From assembly GCA_020161265.1 (NCBI GenBank), contig JAIUOC010000003.1:489024-553023 (forward strand): a stretch of DNA of 64,000 nucleotides, read 5' to 3'. Numbering within the stretch: the stretch's first letter is position 1; each line of letters begins with the position of its first letter. Positions 42,967-49,942 of the stretch are shown here, piece by piece. The position numbers and the translations under genes were made by a program. This DNA comes from Chloroflexota bacterium (lineage in GTDB: Bacteria; Chloroflexota; Chloroflexia; Chloroflexales; Herpetosiphonaceae). The notes beneath the pieces are model-generated. The model was not told the origin of the DNA and searched no databases. It saw only the letters and a program-made list of their open reading frames with translations.

Positions 42967-43662
42967 ATGCTGAATCCAGCTCAATTTCAAGTGTTGACCT
43001 TTGATTGTTATGGCACATTGATCGATTGGGAAACTGGTTTGTGGACGGCACTTGAGCCAATTTTTGCTCGCTACAACATCAACATCGAGCAAGAAGCGGC
43101 TTTGCAATTGTATGGCGAGCTAGAAAGTGCGCTCGAAGCAGGCCCATATTTGGCCTATAAAACCGTGGTGGCAACGGTGCTGGGGCAACTTGGTCAGCGT
43201 TTGGGTTTCACGCCAACCGCCGAAGAAGCTAGCGAATTTGGCTTATCGGTCAAGCAATGGCCAGCGTTTGCCGATTCGCCAGCAGCCTTGCAACGTTTGC
43301 AGCAACGCTATAAATTGGCGATTATTTCGAATGTTGATGATGATTTGTTTGCGGCTTCGGAGCAACGCTTGGGCCTCAAATTCGATTGGATTATTACGGC
43401 GCAACAGGTGCAATCGTACAAGCCATCGTTGAATAATTTTCAGCGAGCTTTTGAACGTTTAGCCTTGCCGCAAAGCGCAATTTTGCATGTGGCCCAAAGT
43501 CTGTTTCACGATATTGTGCCCGCTAACCAGCTTGGCTTGAACACAGTTTGGGTCAATCGCCGCCATGCCAACCCAGGCTTTGGGGCAACGCCTGCCGCCG
43601 AAGCTCAGCCCGATTTGGTTGTGCCAAGTTTGGCTGCTTTGGCCGATGCCTTGGGTTGCTAG
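42967..43662 (+). CDS. HAD-superfamily hydrolase (haloacid dehalogenase type II-like)
   Basis: Seen: 231 residues from the ATG at 42967 (TTGGAG upstream). Motif I LTFDCYGTLIDWE carries the nucleophilic Asp, motif II IISNVDDD the Ser/Thr, motif III SYKPS a Lys, and HVAQSLFHDIVPANQLGLN is the acidic motif IV. Known: these fit 2-haloacid-dehalogenase-like or phosphatase members; the substrate cannot be told. Preceded by the terminator of the kinase operon and followed by its own terminator. Confidence 0.88.
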   Translation: MLNPAQFQVLTFDCYGTLIDWETGLWTALEPIFARYNINIEQEAALQLYGELESALEAGPYLAYKTVVATVLGQLGQRLGFTPTAEEASEFGLSVKQWPAFADSPAALQRLQQRYKLAIISNVDDDLFAASEQRLGLKFDWIITAQQVQSYKPSLNNFQRAFERLALPQSAILHVAQSLFHDIVPANQLGLNTVWVNRRHANPGFGATPAAEAQPDLVVPSLAALADALGC

Positions 43663-43669
43663 ATCTGCT

Positions 43670-43704
43670 GCCAGCACTATTGTTGCCGATAGTGCTGGCG
43701 TTTT
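43670..43704 (+). terminator. Rho-independent terminator after HAD gene
   Basis: GCCAGCACTAT at 43670-43680 pairs with ATAGTGCTGGC at 43689-43699, 8-base loop, followed by GTTTT. It separates the HAD gene from the convergent XRE-like gene. Confidence 0.85.
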
Positions 43705-43706
43705 GA

Positions 43707-44579
43707 TTAAGTTTGATTTGGCGTGGTAAATAGTGCTATTTGGGCAGTTAAATCTTCGCTGATATAGGCATTAATGCGTGGATAGGGAAATTTTTCTGAT
43801 TCGTTAATATGAATTGAGCGAAAGCCGAAAAATTGACTGGTAAAATAGGTTAACGAAGTATCATATTCTTTATATAAATTAGCCTCAACTTGCTTCCAGA
43901 TCAGATTGAAATCAGCAAATTGGCTTAAATAGTTAATTTTTGCACGATACCATGTTTCAAGTTCAAAACCTTTGGTTGCTTGGCGAAAATTATAAATATA
44001 ACTACGAGCCATTAATTCCCACTGAACAATATCGACACTGAATAAACGTTTGAAGCCGTAACGTGGATCAAACATTAAATTGAGAATATTGCGATCATCC
44101 ACAGGAATGTTGGCGAACCCACTCATATAGTGTTCAAATAAACGATTCATGAGCGAATTGACTTCCAAAATATCCCATACATGATTCAGAATAAAGCCTG
44201 GAATAGTGAGATTATGCACGATGCTACGGTAGCGTTCGAGATGCTGTTCTAAAGCAGTTCCACTAAGAATCTCTGGATCAGGTTTGTAGCCCGCAGCACT
44301 TAGCAAAATATTACGTTCACTAATATTACATTCCAACAAGGTTGCCACACCGCGCACAATCACTTCAGGTACAGTAATTTTGGCGCGTTTCTCCAACAAA
44401 CGCTTATAGGTCGGAAACTCTAGCCAAATCGCTTGTTGGGAAAATGGCGAAGCACTTAATTTAGGCCGTTTGCGATCACGAATGGCATCTTCTAAATCGC
44501 GTTTATGCAAAATCCGAATTCGCTCAGCCGCCTCGATAAAAGCATCGTTGGCATTAAGTTGGGGTGCTTGCTCGGTCAT
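43707..44579 (-). CDS. XRE/MmyB-type transcriptional regulator
   Basis: Seen: 290 residues; a helix-turn-helix-like N-terminal region, ending in the motif NILLSAAGYKPDPE that is typical just before the MmyB ligand-binding domain, then a C-terminal domain with NLMFDPRYGF and related family patterns. Known: MmyB-like domains bind small ligands, possibly fatty acids. AGGAAAAC precedes its ATG. Codon use looks AT-richer than the neighbours. No clear target gene nearby. Confidence 0.75.
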   Translation of the reverse strand: MTEQAPQLNANDAFIEAAERIRILHKRDLEDAIRDRKRPKLSASPFSQQAIWLEFPTYKRLLEKRAKITVPEVIVRGVATLLECNISERNILLSAAGYKPDPEILSGTALEQHLERYRSIVHNLTIPGFILNHVWDILEVNSLMNRLFEHYMSGFANIPVDDRNILNLMFDPRYGFKRLFSVDIVQWELMARSYIYNFRQATKGFELETWYRAKINYLSQFADFNLIWKQVEANLYKEYDTSLTYFTSQFFGFRSIHINESEKFPYPRINAYISEDLTAQIALFTTPNQT

Positions 44580-44881
44580 AGTTTTCCTTTTTCAAGGACG
44601 CTTACCCTTAGATTCATGCGGTAGCAGCCTGAAATTAACGCTGCTATTATAGCAAATTTACGCTAGTTAAATGTTGTTGGATATATCATTTCAGCAAAAA
44701 AATAATTCGTTAATTGAGATTCTGCAACTAGCGATTGATCGGTTGGTCGTGATTCTTTGCGAGGTGCAAGTGTGGCTGATGTTATCAATGTATTGTGGGG
44801 AGTAATAGTTGATTGAGGTAGGATGAGCAAGCTCTATCATGCTTGACGGAGCTTGCAATGACAGATCGAGGATTTTGGCGT
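44580..44881. other. Intergenic region, no gene seen
   Basis: About 300 bases. Holds an 8-bp inverted repeat at 44827-44834 / 44849-44856 just after the MBL gene, and the expected promoter of the XRE-like gene in AT-rich sequence near 44640-44700. No coding frame or RNA gene seen. Confidence 0.45.
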
Positions 44882-45589
44882 TTAATCGTAAAAGGCTGGG
44901 GCTTGTTTGAGCGTTTGCCATTGCTCATTGTCGTGACCAAAAATCACCAGTTTAATCTGCTCCTTCTCGACCAGATCAAGCAATTTAATTGTGCTGGCAT
45001 GGGTCGCCTCAGCATCGGGGTTGTTATCAGCGGCTGGCTGCTCACGAGTAAAGCCAGTTGCGAAAGGTACTGCATCAATTGGCAACAAAACCGTTCCGGT
45101 TTTGGGTAGCCGCACCAGCACTGATTGATGGCCTGGCACATGCCCGCTCGTTTCAATCAGTTCCAACCCAGGTAGCAGTTGGCTATCCCCATCGACGAGC
45201 TGAATCCGCTCGTTTGGTTGATCCCATTGTGGACGGTTGGCGGCAAACCGTGGGTTGCTCGCCGCATCCAAATGATGGACGCGCTGCACAATGTAGGTTG
45301 CTTTGGTGAATAATCCATGTCGGCCTGCGTGATCAAAATCATAATGGGTTGAAATGATCGTATCAATATCGTCTGGAGTTAAACCAAGTTTGGCCAACTG
45401 CACAACCACATCTTGCCCATTTTCAAAATCTGCGCCTTCTGCTGGAATCACCTCGGGTAGCCCAGTATCGATCAGAATATTCTTGCCATCACCAGTTTGT
45501 ACCAGATAGCAGACAATCGGAATTTGATACTCTGGCATCGTGCCAACCTGCATCAAGTATAAACGCTGGGGCATTTGTTGGCTCATCAT
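44882..45589 (-). CDS. MBL-fold hydrolase, N-acyl-homoserine-lactonase-like
   Basis: Seen: 235 residues from the ATG at 45589 (GAAGGA upstream). The MBL signature reads STHYDFDHAGRHG, a variant with Asp in place of the second His of HxHxDH; GHVPGHQSVLV gives a further metal-binding His. Start YLMQVG followed by IPIVCYLVQ resembles AHL-lactonase-like MBL proteins. Known: related enzymes open lactone rings and quench quorum signals. The variant motif makes the substrate uncertain. Isolated gene between repeats and the XRE gene. Confidence 0.75.
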   Translation of the reverse strand: MMSQQMPQRLYLMQVGTMPEYQIPIVCYLVQTGDGKNILIDTGLPEVIPAEGADFENGQDVVVQLAKLGLTPDDIDTIISTHYDFDHAGRHGLFTKATYIVQRVHHLDAASNPRFAANRPQWDQPNERIQLVDGDSQLLPGLELIETSGHVPGHQSVLVRLPKTGTVLLPIDAVPFATGFTREQPAADNNPDAEATHASTIKLLDLVEKEQIKLVIFGHDNEQWQTLKQAPAFYD

Positions 45590-45731
45590 CGTTTCCTTCG
45601 CAAACATAGGTCAATCGTAATTCTATTCAAATTAGACCAAATGTTCTATTGTTTGTCAATCCCAAAGCGTGGTCTTGAGCAAGCGAATTGGTTGAATTGA
45701 CGAATTTGGCGCAAACTCGGTATAGTAAAGT

Positions 45732-45756
45732 AAGCGCTGTGGTGTTTACAGCGCTT
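45732..45756 (-). terminator. Hairpin after PaaI-like gene
   Basis: AAGCGCTGT (45732-45740) pairs with ACAGCGCTT (45748-45756), 7-base loop. On the minus strand it is followed by ACTTTACTAT, a weak T-rich tail. Ends the 45765-46184 gene. Confidence 0.5.
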
Positions 45757-45764
45757 GCTGAAGC

Positions 45765-46184
45765 TTAGCGTTTGCCGCTGAGGGTCATAATCGTGCCTTG
45801 GGCAACTGCAACCAAGGCTTCATTTTGCTCGTCTTGGCAATAAACCAAACATTGGCAAACTGCCTGCCGACTGCCGCTGCTCAAAACGCTGGCACGCGCA
45901 ATCAGTTCTTGGCCTTGAGCTGGTTTGACATAATTGATTTTGTATTCAGCAGTGACGACTTCCAAGCCCAAAACCGAGCCGCCAGCAAAGGTAATGGCGT
46001 TATCGGCGGCATAGCTGAGCACGCCACCATGGACAAAGCCAAATTGTTGGGTTAGCTCAGGGTTAATTTTCAAACGTAACTCGGCGTAGCCTTGGCGAAA
46101 TTCGCTAATTTGGGCTTTGAGCAACTGGCTGAAAGGCTGGCTAGCTAAAATCTGCTGACCGATAGAGGTTAGATCATCACTCAT
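45765..46184 (-). CDS. PaaI-like hotdog thioesterase
   Basis: Seen: 139 residues with FVHGGVLSYAADNA, the conserved Gly-Gly and Asp region of PaaI-type thioesterases, and a short C-terminal strand ending QGTIMTLSG. Known: these split acyl- or phenylacetyl-CoA. The start was set at the ATG at 46184 (GAGG upstream); TTG-type starts to 46226 are in frame. It diverges from the response regulator, with the two starts about 30 bases apart. Confidence 0.85.
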   Translation of the reverse strand: MSDDLTSIGQQILASQPFSQLLKAQISEFRQGYAELRLKINPELTQQFGFVHGGVLSYAADNAITFAGGSVLGLEVVTAEYKINYVKPAQGQELIARASVLSSGSRQAVCQCLVYCQDEQNEALVAVAQGTIMTLSGKR

Positions 46185-46214
46185 TTGAACCTCACACAGA
46201 ATAAGGATTTGGCG

Positions 46215-46934
46215 ATGGCTGAGCATGTGCCGACAATTTTGGTGGTTGAAGATGCTGTCGATTTGGCCGAAGTGCTGGTGCGCGAACTAAGCAACTTGGG
46301 TTACCAAGTCTGGCATGCTGCCGATGGCCGAACAGCTCTAAGTTTACACCAGCAACATCAACCAGATTTAGTGATTTTAGATTGGATGTTGCCGCAACTT
46401 GATGGTTTAGAGGTATTGCGCACAATTCGCCAAACTAAATCGACTCCGGTGTTGATGTTGACAGCGCGGAGCGAAGAAACCGATTTGGTGGTGGGCTTGG
46501 AATTGGGTGCTGATGATTATTTGACCAAACCATTTGGCATGCGCGAACTGATTGCTAGAGTGCGAGCTTTGTTGCGCCGTGATCAGCGGATTCAGCAGTT
46601 GTTGCAGGCCGATGCCCAACCAGCGACCGAGGTGTTGCGCTATGGCGATTTGGTGCTTGACCCGCATTTGCACATTGTTGCCTTGCGCCAGCAGGAGCTT
46701 GATTTAACCCCAACTGAGTTTGCGATTCTCGATTTGTTGTTGCGCAATCCAGGCCGAGCTTTTAGCCGCAATTACTTGCTCGATACAATTTGGGGCCAAA
46801 GTTATGTTGGCGGCGATCGCTCGGTCGATAATGCCATGCTACGTTTACGCAAAAAATTGGCCGATTTTGGCGATGCAATCGAGACGGTTTGGGGCTTGGG
46901 CTATCGTTTGCAAGCGGAAGCACCACGATGCTGA
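46215..46934 (+). CDS. OmpR/PhoB-family response regulator
   Basis: Seen: 239 residues; receiver domain with LVVEDAVDLAEVL (acidic pair), phosphoacceptor DWMLPQLDG, VLMLTARSE and TKPF (Lys), then a winged-helix C-terminal domain with DLTPTEFAILDLLLRNPGRAFSR. The start is the ATG at 46215. Its end overlaps the sensor kinase start by a few bases, so the two are translationally coupled. Confidence 0.95.
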   Translation: MAEHVPTILVVEDAVDLAEVLVRELSNLGYQVWHAADGRTALSLHQQHQPDLVILDWMLPQLDGLEVLRTIRQTKSTPVLMLTARSEETDLVVGLELGADDYLTKPFGMRELIARVRALLRRDQRIQQLLQADAQPATEVLRYGDLVLDPHLHIVALRQQELDLTPTEFAILDLLLRNPGRAFSRNYLLDTIWGQSYVGGDRSVDNAMLRLRKKLADFGDAIETVWGLGYRLQAEAPRC

Positions 46935-48535
46935 AGTTTTGGTTGCGTTGGTATGGGCAGGCGGAGCTTTGGCAAGCATTTGCTCTAATGCTGCTGTTCG
47001 ATGGCTTGTGTTTGGCAATCCTGCTCGCAATTATTTACCTCTTGCCAGTTGAAGTTTTTGTGTTGATGACTGGTGGCTTCTTTGTTTTAGGCGTTGGCAC
47101 GGTGATTTTTGGTTTGAGTTTGGTGTTGTCTGAGGGTGGTTTTTGGCGGCAACTGCTACTTGATCTTGGGGCATTTGGGTTGGCGATGCTTTGCCTGGTG
47201 GGTCTGGGCGGCCTGATTTCGTGGCATGAACTTTCACGGATTATGAGTCCTTGGAATGATGGTGATTTTGCTCAGTCGTTCCCTGATATGCTGATTTTCT
47301 TTGCATTGCATGGCATCACATTTTTGGGCACACGCTTTTTGATGCGCGTTTGGCGTTGGTGGAATCGCTTGCGCAAACGCTCATTGCTTTGGACATTAAC
47401 TCACGATCAATTGACGATTGTGTTTGTGTTGATGCTGATTTTTGGCATGGGCATGGCGCTGCTTTCGATCCAGTTGCGCAGCGAAGAATTAAGCCAATCG
47501 AATGATGCTGTGGTGTTTTTGATTGAACATGTGGTGCAATATTCGTTGCTCGGCTCAATTTATGGCGTGCTCATGGTGATTGGCTTATTTGTGTTTTTGC
47601 CAGTGGCCATGCTGCTTTCATACATGTTGGTGCGGCGCATTATGCAGCGCATCGCAGCCCTTGCTAACGCTACCACGGCCTTGCGGGAAGGCGATTATAG
47701 CTCGCGAATTGTAGTTAATGGTACTGATGAGATCGCTCAACTCCAAGCCAATTTCAATGCGATGGCTGAGCAATTGGCAACTACCGTCAATGCCCTGAAA
47801 ACCGAGCGCGATCGGGTGGCGGCATTGCTTGATGATCGGCGCGCCTTAGTTGCCAGCGTTTCGCATGAATTACGCACGCCGGTTGCCACCCTGCGCGGCT
47901 ACCTAGAATCGAGCTTGCAAACCGAACAAGCCTTAACTCCCCAAGTTCAGCGTGATTTATTGGTGATGGAGCGCGAAACCCTGCGTTTGCAACAACTAAT
48001 CGAAGATCTCTTTTTGCTTTCGGCGAGTGAGGTTGGTCGTTTGACCCTCAAGCTTGAAGCGCATCCAGTGGCACCCTTGATCAACCGGATTGTGCAAACG
48101 GTGCAGCCCTTGGCTTGGCGACAATCGCGGGTTGAAGTGCTGGCCGATTGTGCTGCTGAGCTTGATCAAGCCCTGATTGATCCCCAACGTTTTGAGCAGA
48201 TTTTGCGTAACTTGCTGCATAATGCCTTGCGCTACACTCCACCTGGTGGTTTGGTGGTGGTGCAAGCGCTTAATCAGGCCAACTCGATTCATATTTATGT
48301 TCGTGATACTGGCAGCGGCATCGACCCCACCGAACTTAGCGCAATTTGGCAGCGTTTTTATCGTGCCAACAATCGCGCCAACGAACAATATCAAGGTGCA
48401 GGCTTAGGCTTGGCGTTGGTCAAAGAACTCACTGAATCGATGGCTGGTTCGGTAGCAGTTGAAAGCCAGCTTGGCGTTGGCACCAGCTTTTGTATTTGTT
48501 TCCCCAAAGCCGCAACTTCGGCAATTCAGCAATAG
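46928..48535 (+). CDS. Sensor histidine kinase, multi-pass
   Basis: Seen: 535 residues with several N-terminal membrane helices, a HAMP-like stretch, a coiled coil, the H-box VASVSHELRTPVATLRG, N-box NALRYTPPG, and G-boxes DTGSGIDPTELS and GAGLGLALVKEL. Known: pairs with the OmpR-type regulator it overlaps. The signal is unknown. The lone receiver-like gene follows about 80 bases later. Confidence 0.95.
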   Translation: MLKFWLRWYGQAELWQAFALMLLFDGLCLAILLAIIYLLPVEVFVLMTGGFFVLGVGTVIFGLSLVLSEGGFWRQLLLDLGAFGLAMLCLVGLGGLISWHELSRIMSPWNDGDFAQSFPDMLIFFALHGITFLGTRFLMRVWRWWNRLRKRSLLWTLTHDQLTIVFVLMLIFGMGMALLSIQLRSEELSQSNDAVVFLIEHVVQYSLLGSIYGVLMVIGLFVFLPVAMLLSYMLVRRIMQRIAALANATTALREGDYSSRIVVNGTDEIAQLQANFNAMAEQLATTVNALKTERDRVAALLDDRRALVASVSHELRTPVATLRGYLESSLQTEQALTPQVQRDLLVMERETLRLQQLIEDLFLLSASEVGRLTLKLEAHPVAPLINRIVQTVQPLAWRQSRVEVLADCAAELDQALIDPQRFEQILRNLLHNALRYTPPGGLVVVQALNQANSIHIYVRDTGSGIDPTELSAIWQRFYRANNRANEQYQGAGLGLALVKELTESMAGSVAVESQLGVGTSFCICFPKAATSAIQQ

Positions 48536-48615
48536 TCTGCGACAATTTTGCGACAACTTCGTGATACTGCGGTAACACTTGCCGCCTATGCTAAAGCCCA
48601 TCACAAGGAGGCTTT

Positions 48616-48993
48616 ATGCAACGTTTATCGATTGCCACAATCAGCATCGCCAGCCGTCGTGCCATGCTGCATAGCTTAATCAATCCAAACCCTGCTTATG
48701 AATTAATTGCTGATATTACCCACGCTGAGGCGCTGCAATTGCTGCCCAATCTTCAGCCAGATATTGTGGTGCTTGATGCCGCGATGTTGAATATTAATCC
48801 CTTGGTTGCTCTCAAAAGCTTGGTCCAATGGCCAAATCATCCGGCAATCATTGTTTTGACCAGCGGTGTTGGCAATGAACAACGGCTTTGGCACGATTTG
48901 GGGGCGCAGGCGATTGCGCGGCTCGAACAGCCCGAAACGATTGAGCAAGCCTTAGCTCAAATCGTCCGCCAAGCGCAACTTCAAGCTGCCTAA
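48616..48993 (+). CDS. Receiver-like domain protein, 125 residues
   Basis: Seen: a stand-alone receiver-like domain with phosphoacceptor-type VVLDAAML and a Ser/Thr in VLTSGVG; the usual acidic pair at the start is not obvious and the Lys is not clear. AAGGAGG precedes the ATG. It follows the two-component genes and may be a phosphate sink, or it may be degenerate. Confidence 0.65.
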   Translation: MQRLSIATISIASRRAMLHSLINPNPAYELIADITHAEALQLLPNLQPDIVVLDAAMLNINPLVALKSLVQWPNHPAIIVLTSGVGNEQRLWHDLGAQAIARLEQPETIEQALAQIVRQAQLQAA

Positions 48994-49232
48994 AAACGAG
49001 GGGTTAGGGGTTTAGCAAAGAATGCGAGGGGCCGAAACCACGAAGGACGCGAAGCTCGCGAAGGGTGAGGGGTCAGGATTTGGGGGCTAGGGGTCAGATT
49101 TGAATTACCTAGCCCCTGAATCCTAGCCCCTGAATCCTAAATCCTCTCTGTTAAAAACCGATCCCCAGCCCCCAACAACCGATCCCTAAATCCTATGTTC
49201 TTTGCTCTATGTTCTAAATAAAGGAATTTTAC
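48994..49232. repeat. Repeat-rich spacer before the ABC exporter
   Basis: Carries GAAACCACGAAGGACGCGAA (about 49030-49049), GAACCCTAGCCCCTGAATCC-like strings and the CCGATCCCCAGCCCCCAACA block followed by TATGTTCTTTGCTCTATGTT at about 49150-49215. Same families as at 13.7 and 21.4 kb. Confidence 0.65.
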
Positions 49233-49940
49233 ATGCTTGCGACACATTCAAATACTGCGCTAGTCGCCCTGATGCGCGATGTTGTGCATACGGTGCAACT
49301 TGGCACAACCACCTTGACGATTCTGAATGGCATTTCGTTGGAAATTGCCCGTGGCTCGTGGGTGGCTTTGACCGGCCCATCCGGCTCAGGCAAATCGACC
49401 TTGCTAGGGATTTTGGCAGGCCTGGATACACCGAGCAAAGGCCATGTACGCTTGAACGATGTTGATATTACCAACATGGGCGAGCCGCAATTGGCCCGTT
49501 TGCGCAACCAAACAATTGGGGTGGTTTTTCAATCGTTCAATTTGATTCCAACCATGACCGCCCAAGAAAATGTTGAAGCACCTTTATTTGTGCATCGCAA
49601 TCGCAGCGATATTAGCCAACGTGCCAAGGCCATGCTGGAATTGGTTGGCCTCGGCGATCGACGCGATCATCGGCCAGCCCAACTTTCGGGCGGCCAGCAA
49701 CAGCGGGTGGCGATTGCCCGCGCCTTGGTGACAACGCCGCAATTGCTGATTGCCGATGAGCCAACTGGCAACCTTGATAGCACCACCAGCCAGCAAATTC
49801 TTGAATTATTTGCCGATTTACGCCGCCAACTCAATATCACGATTGTGATGGTGACCCATGATCCTGATGTGGCCGCGCGGGCTGATCGCCAATTGTATCT
49901 CGTTGATGGTCAGATTCGCCACGATAGCGCGAGGGTTTAA
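49233..49940 (+). CDS. ABC transporter ATPase, MacB/LolD type
   Basis: Seen: 235 residues; Walker A TGPSGSGKSTLLGIL, signature LSGGQQQRVAIARAL, Walker B LLIADEPTGNLDS, and the D-loop and H-loop (MVTHD). Known: MacB/LolD-type ATPases pair with FtsX-like permeases, often for peptide or lipoprotein export or antimicrobial resistance. The permease gene starts 2 bases after its stop. It lies upstream of the regulator and the peptide cluster, so export or self-immunity is an inference. Start at the ATG at 49233. Confidence 0.95.
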   Translation: MLATHSNTALVALMRDVVHTVQLGTTTLTILNGISLEIARGSWVALTGPSGSGKSTLLGILAGLDTPSKGHVRLNDVDITNMGEPQLARLRNQTIGVVFQSFNLIPTMTAQENVEAPLFVHRNRSDISQRAKAMLELVGLGDRRDHRPAQLSGGQQQRVAIARALVTTPQLLIADEPTGNLDSTTSQQILELFADLRRQLNITIVMVTHDPDVAARADRQLYLVDGQIRHDSARV

Positions 49941-49942
49941 TC

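Noticed and set aside
45690..45725. TTGACG and TATAGT spaced 18 bases on the plus strand, a near-consensus promoter
   Set aside because: It points into the 3' end of the minus-strand PaaI-like gene with no plus-strand gene behind it. It is more likely chance, though an antisense transcript cannot be excluded.
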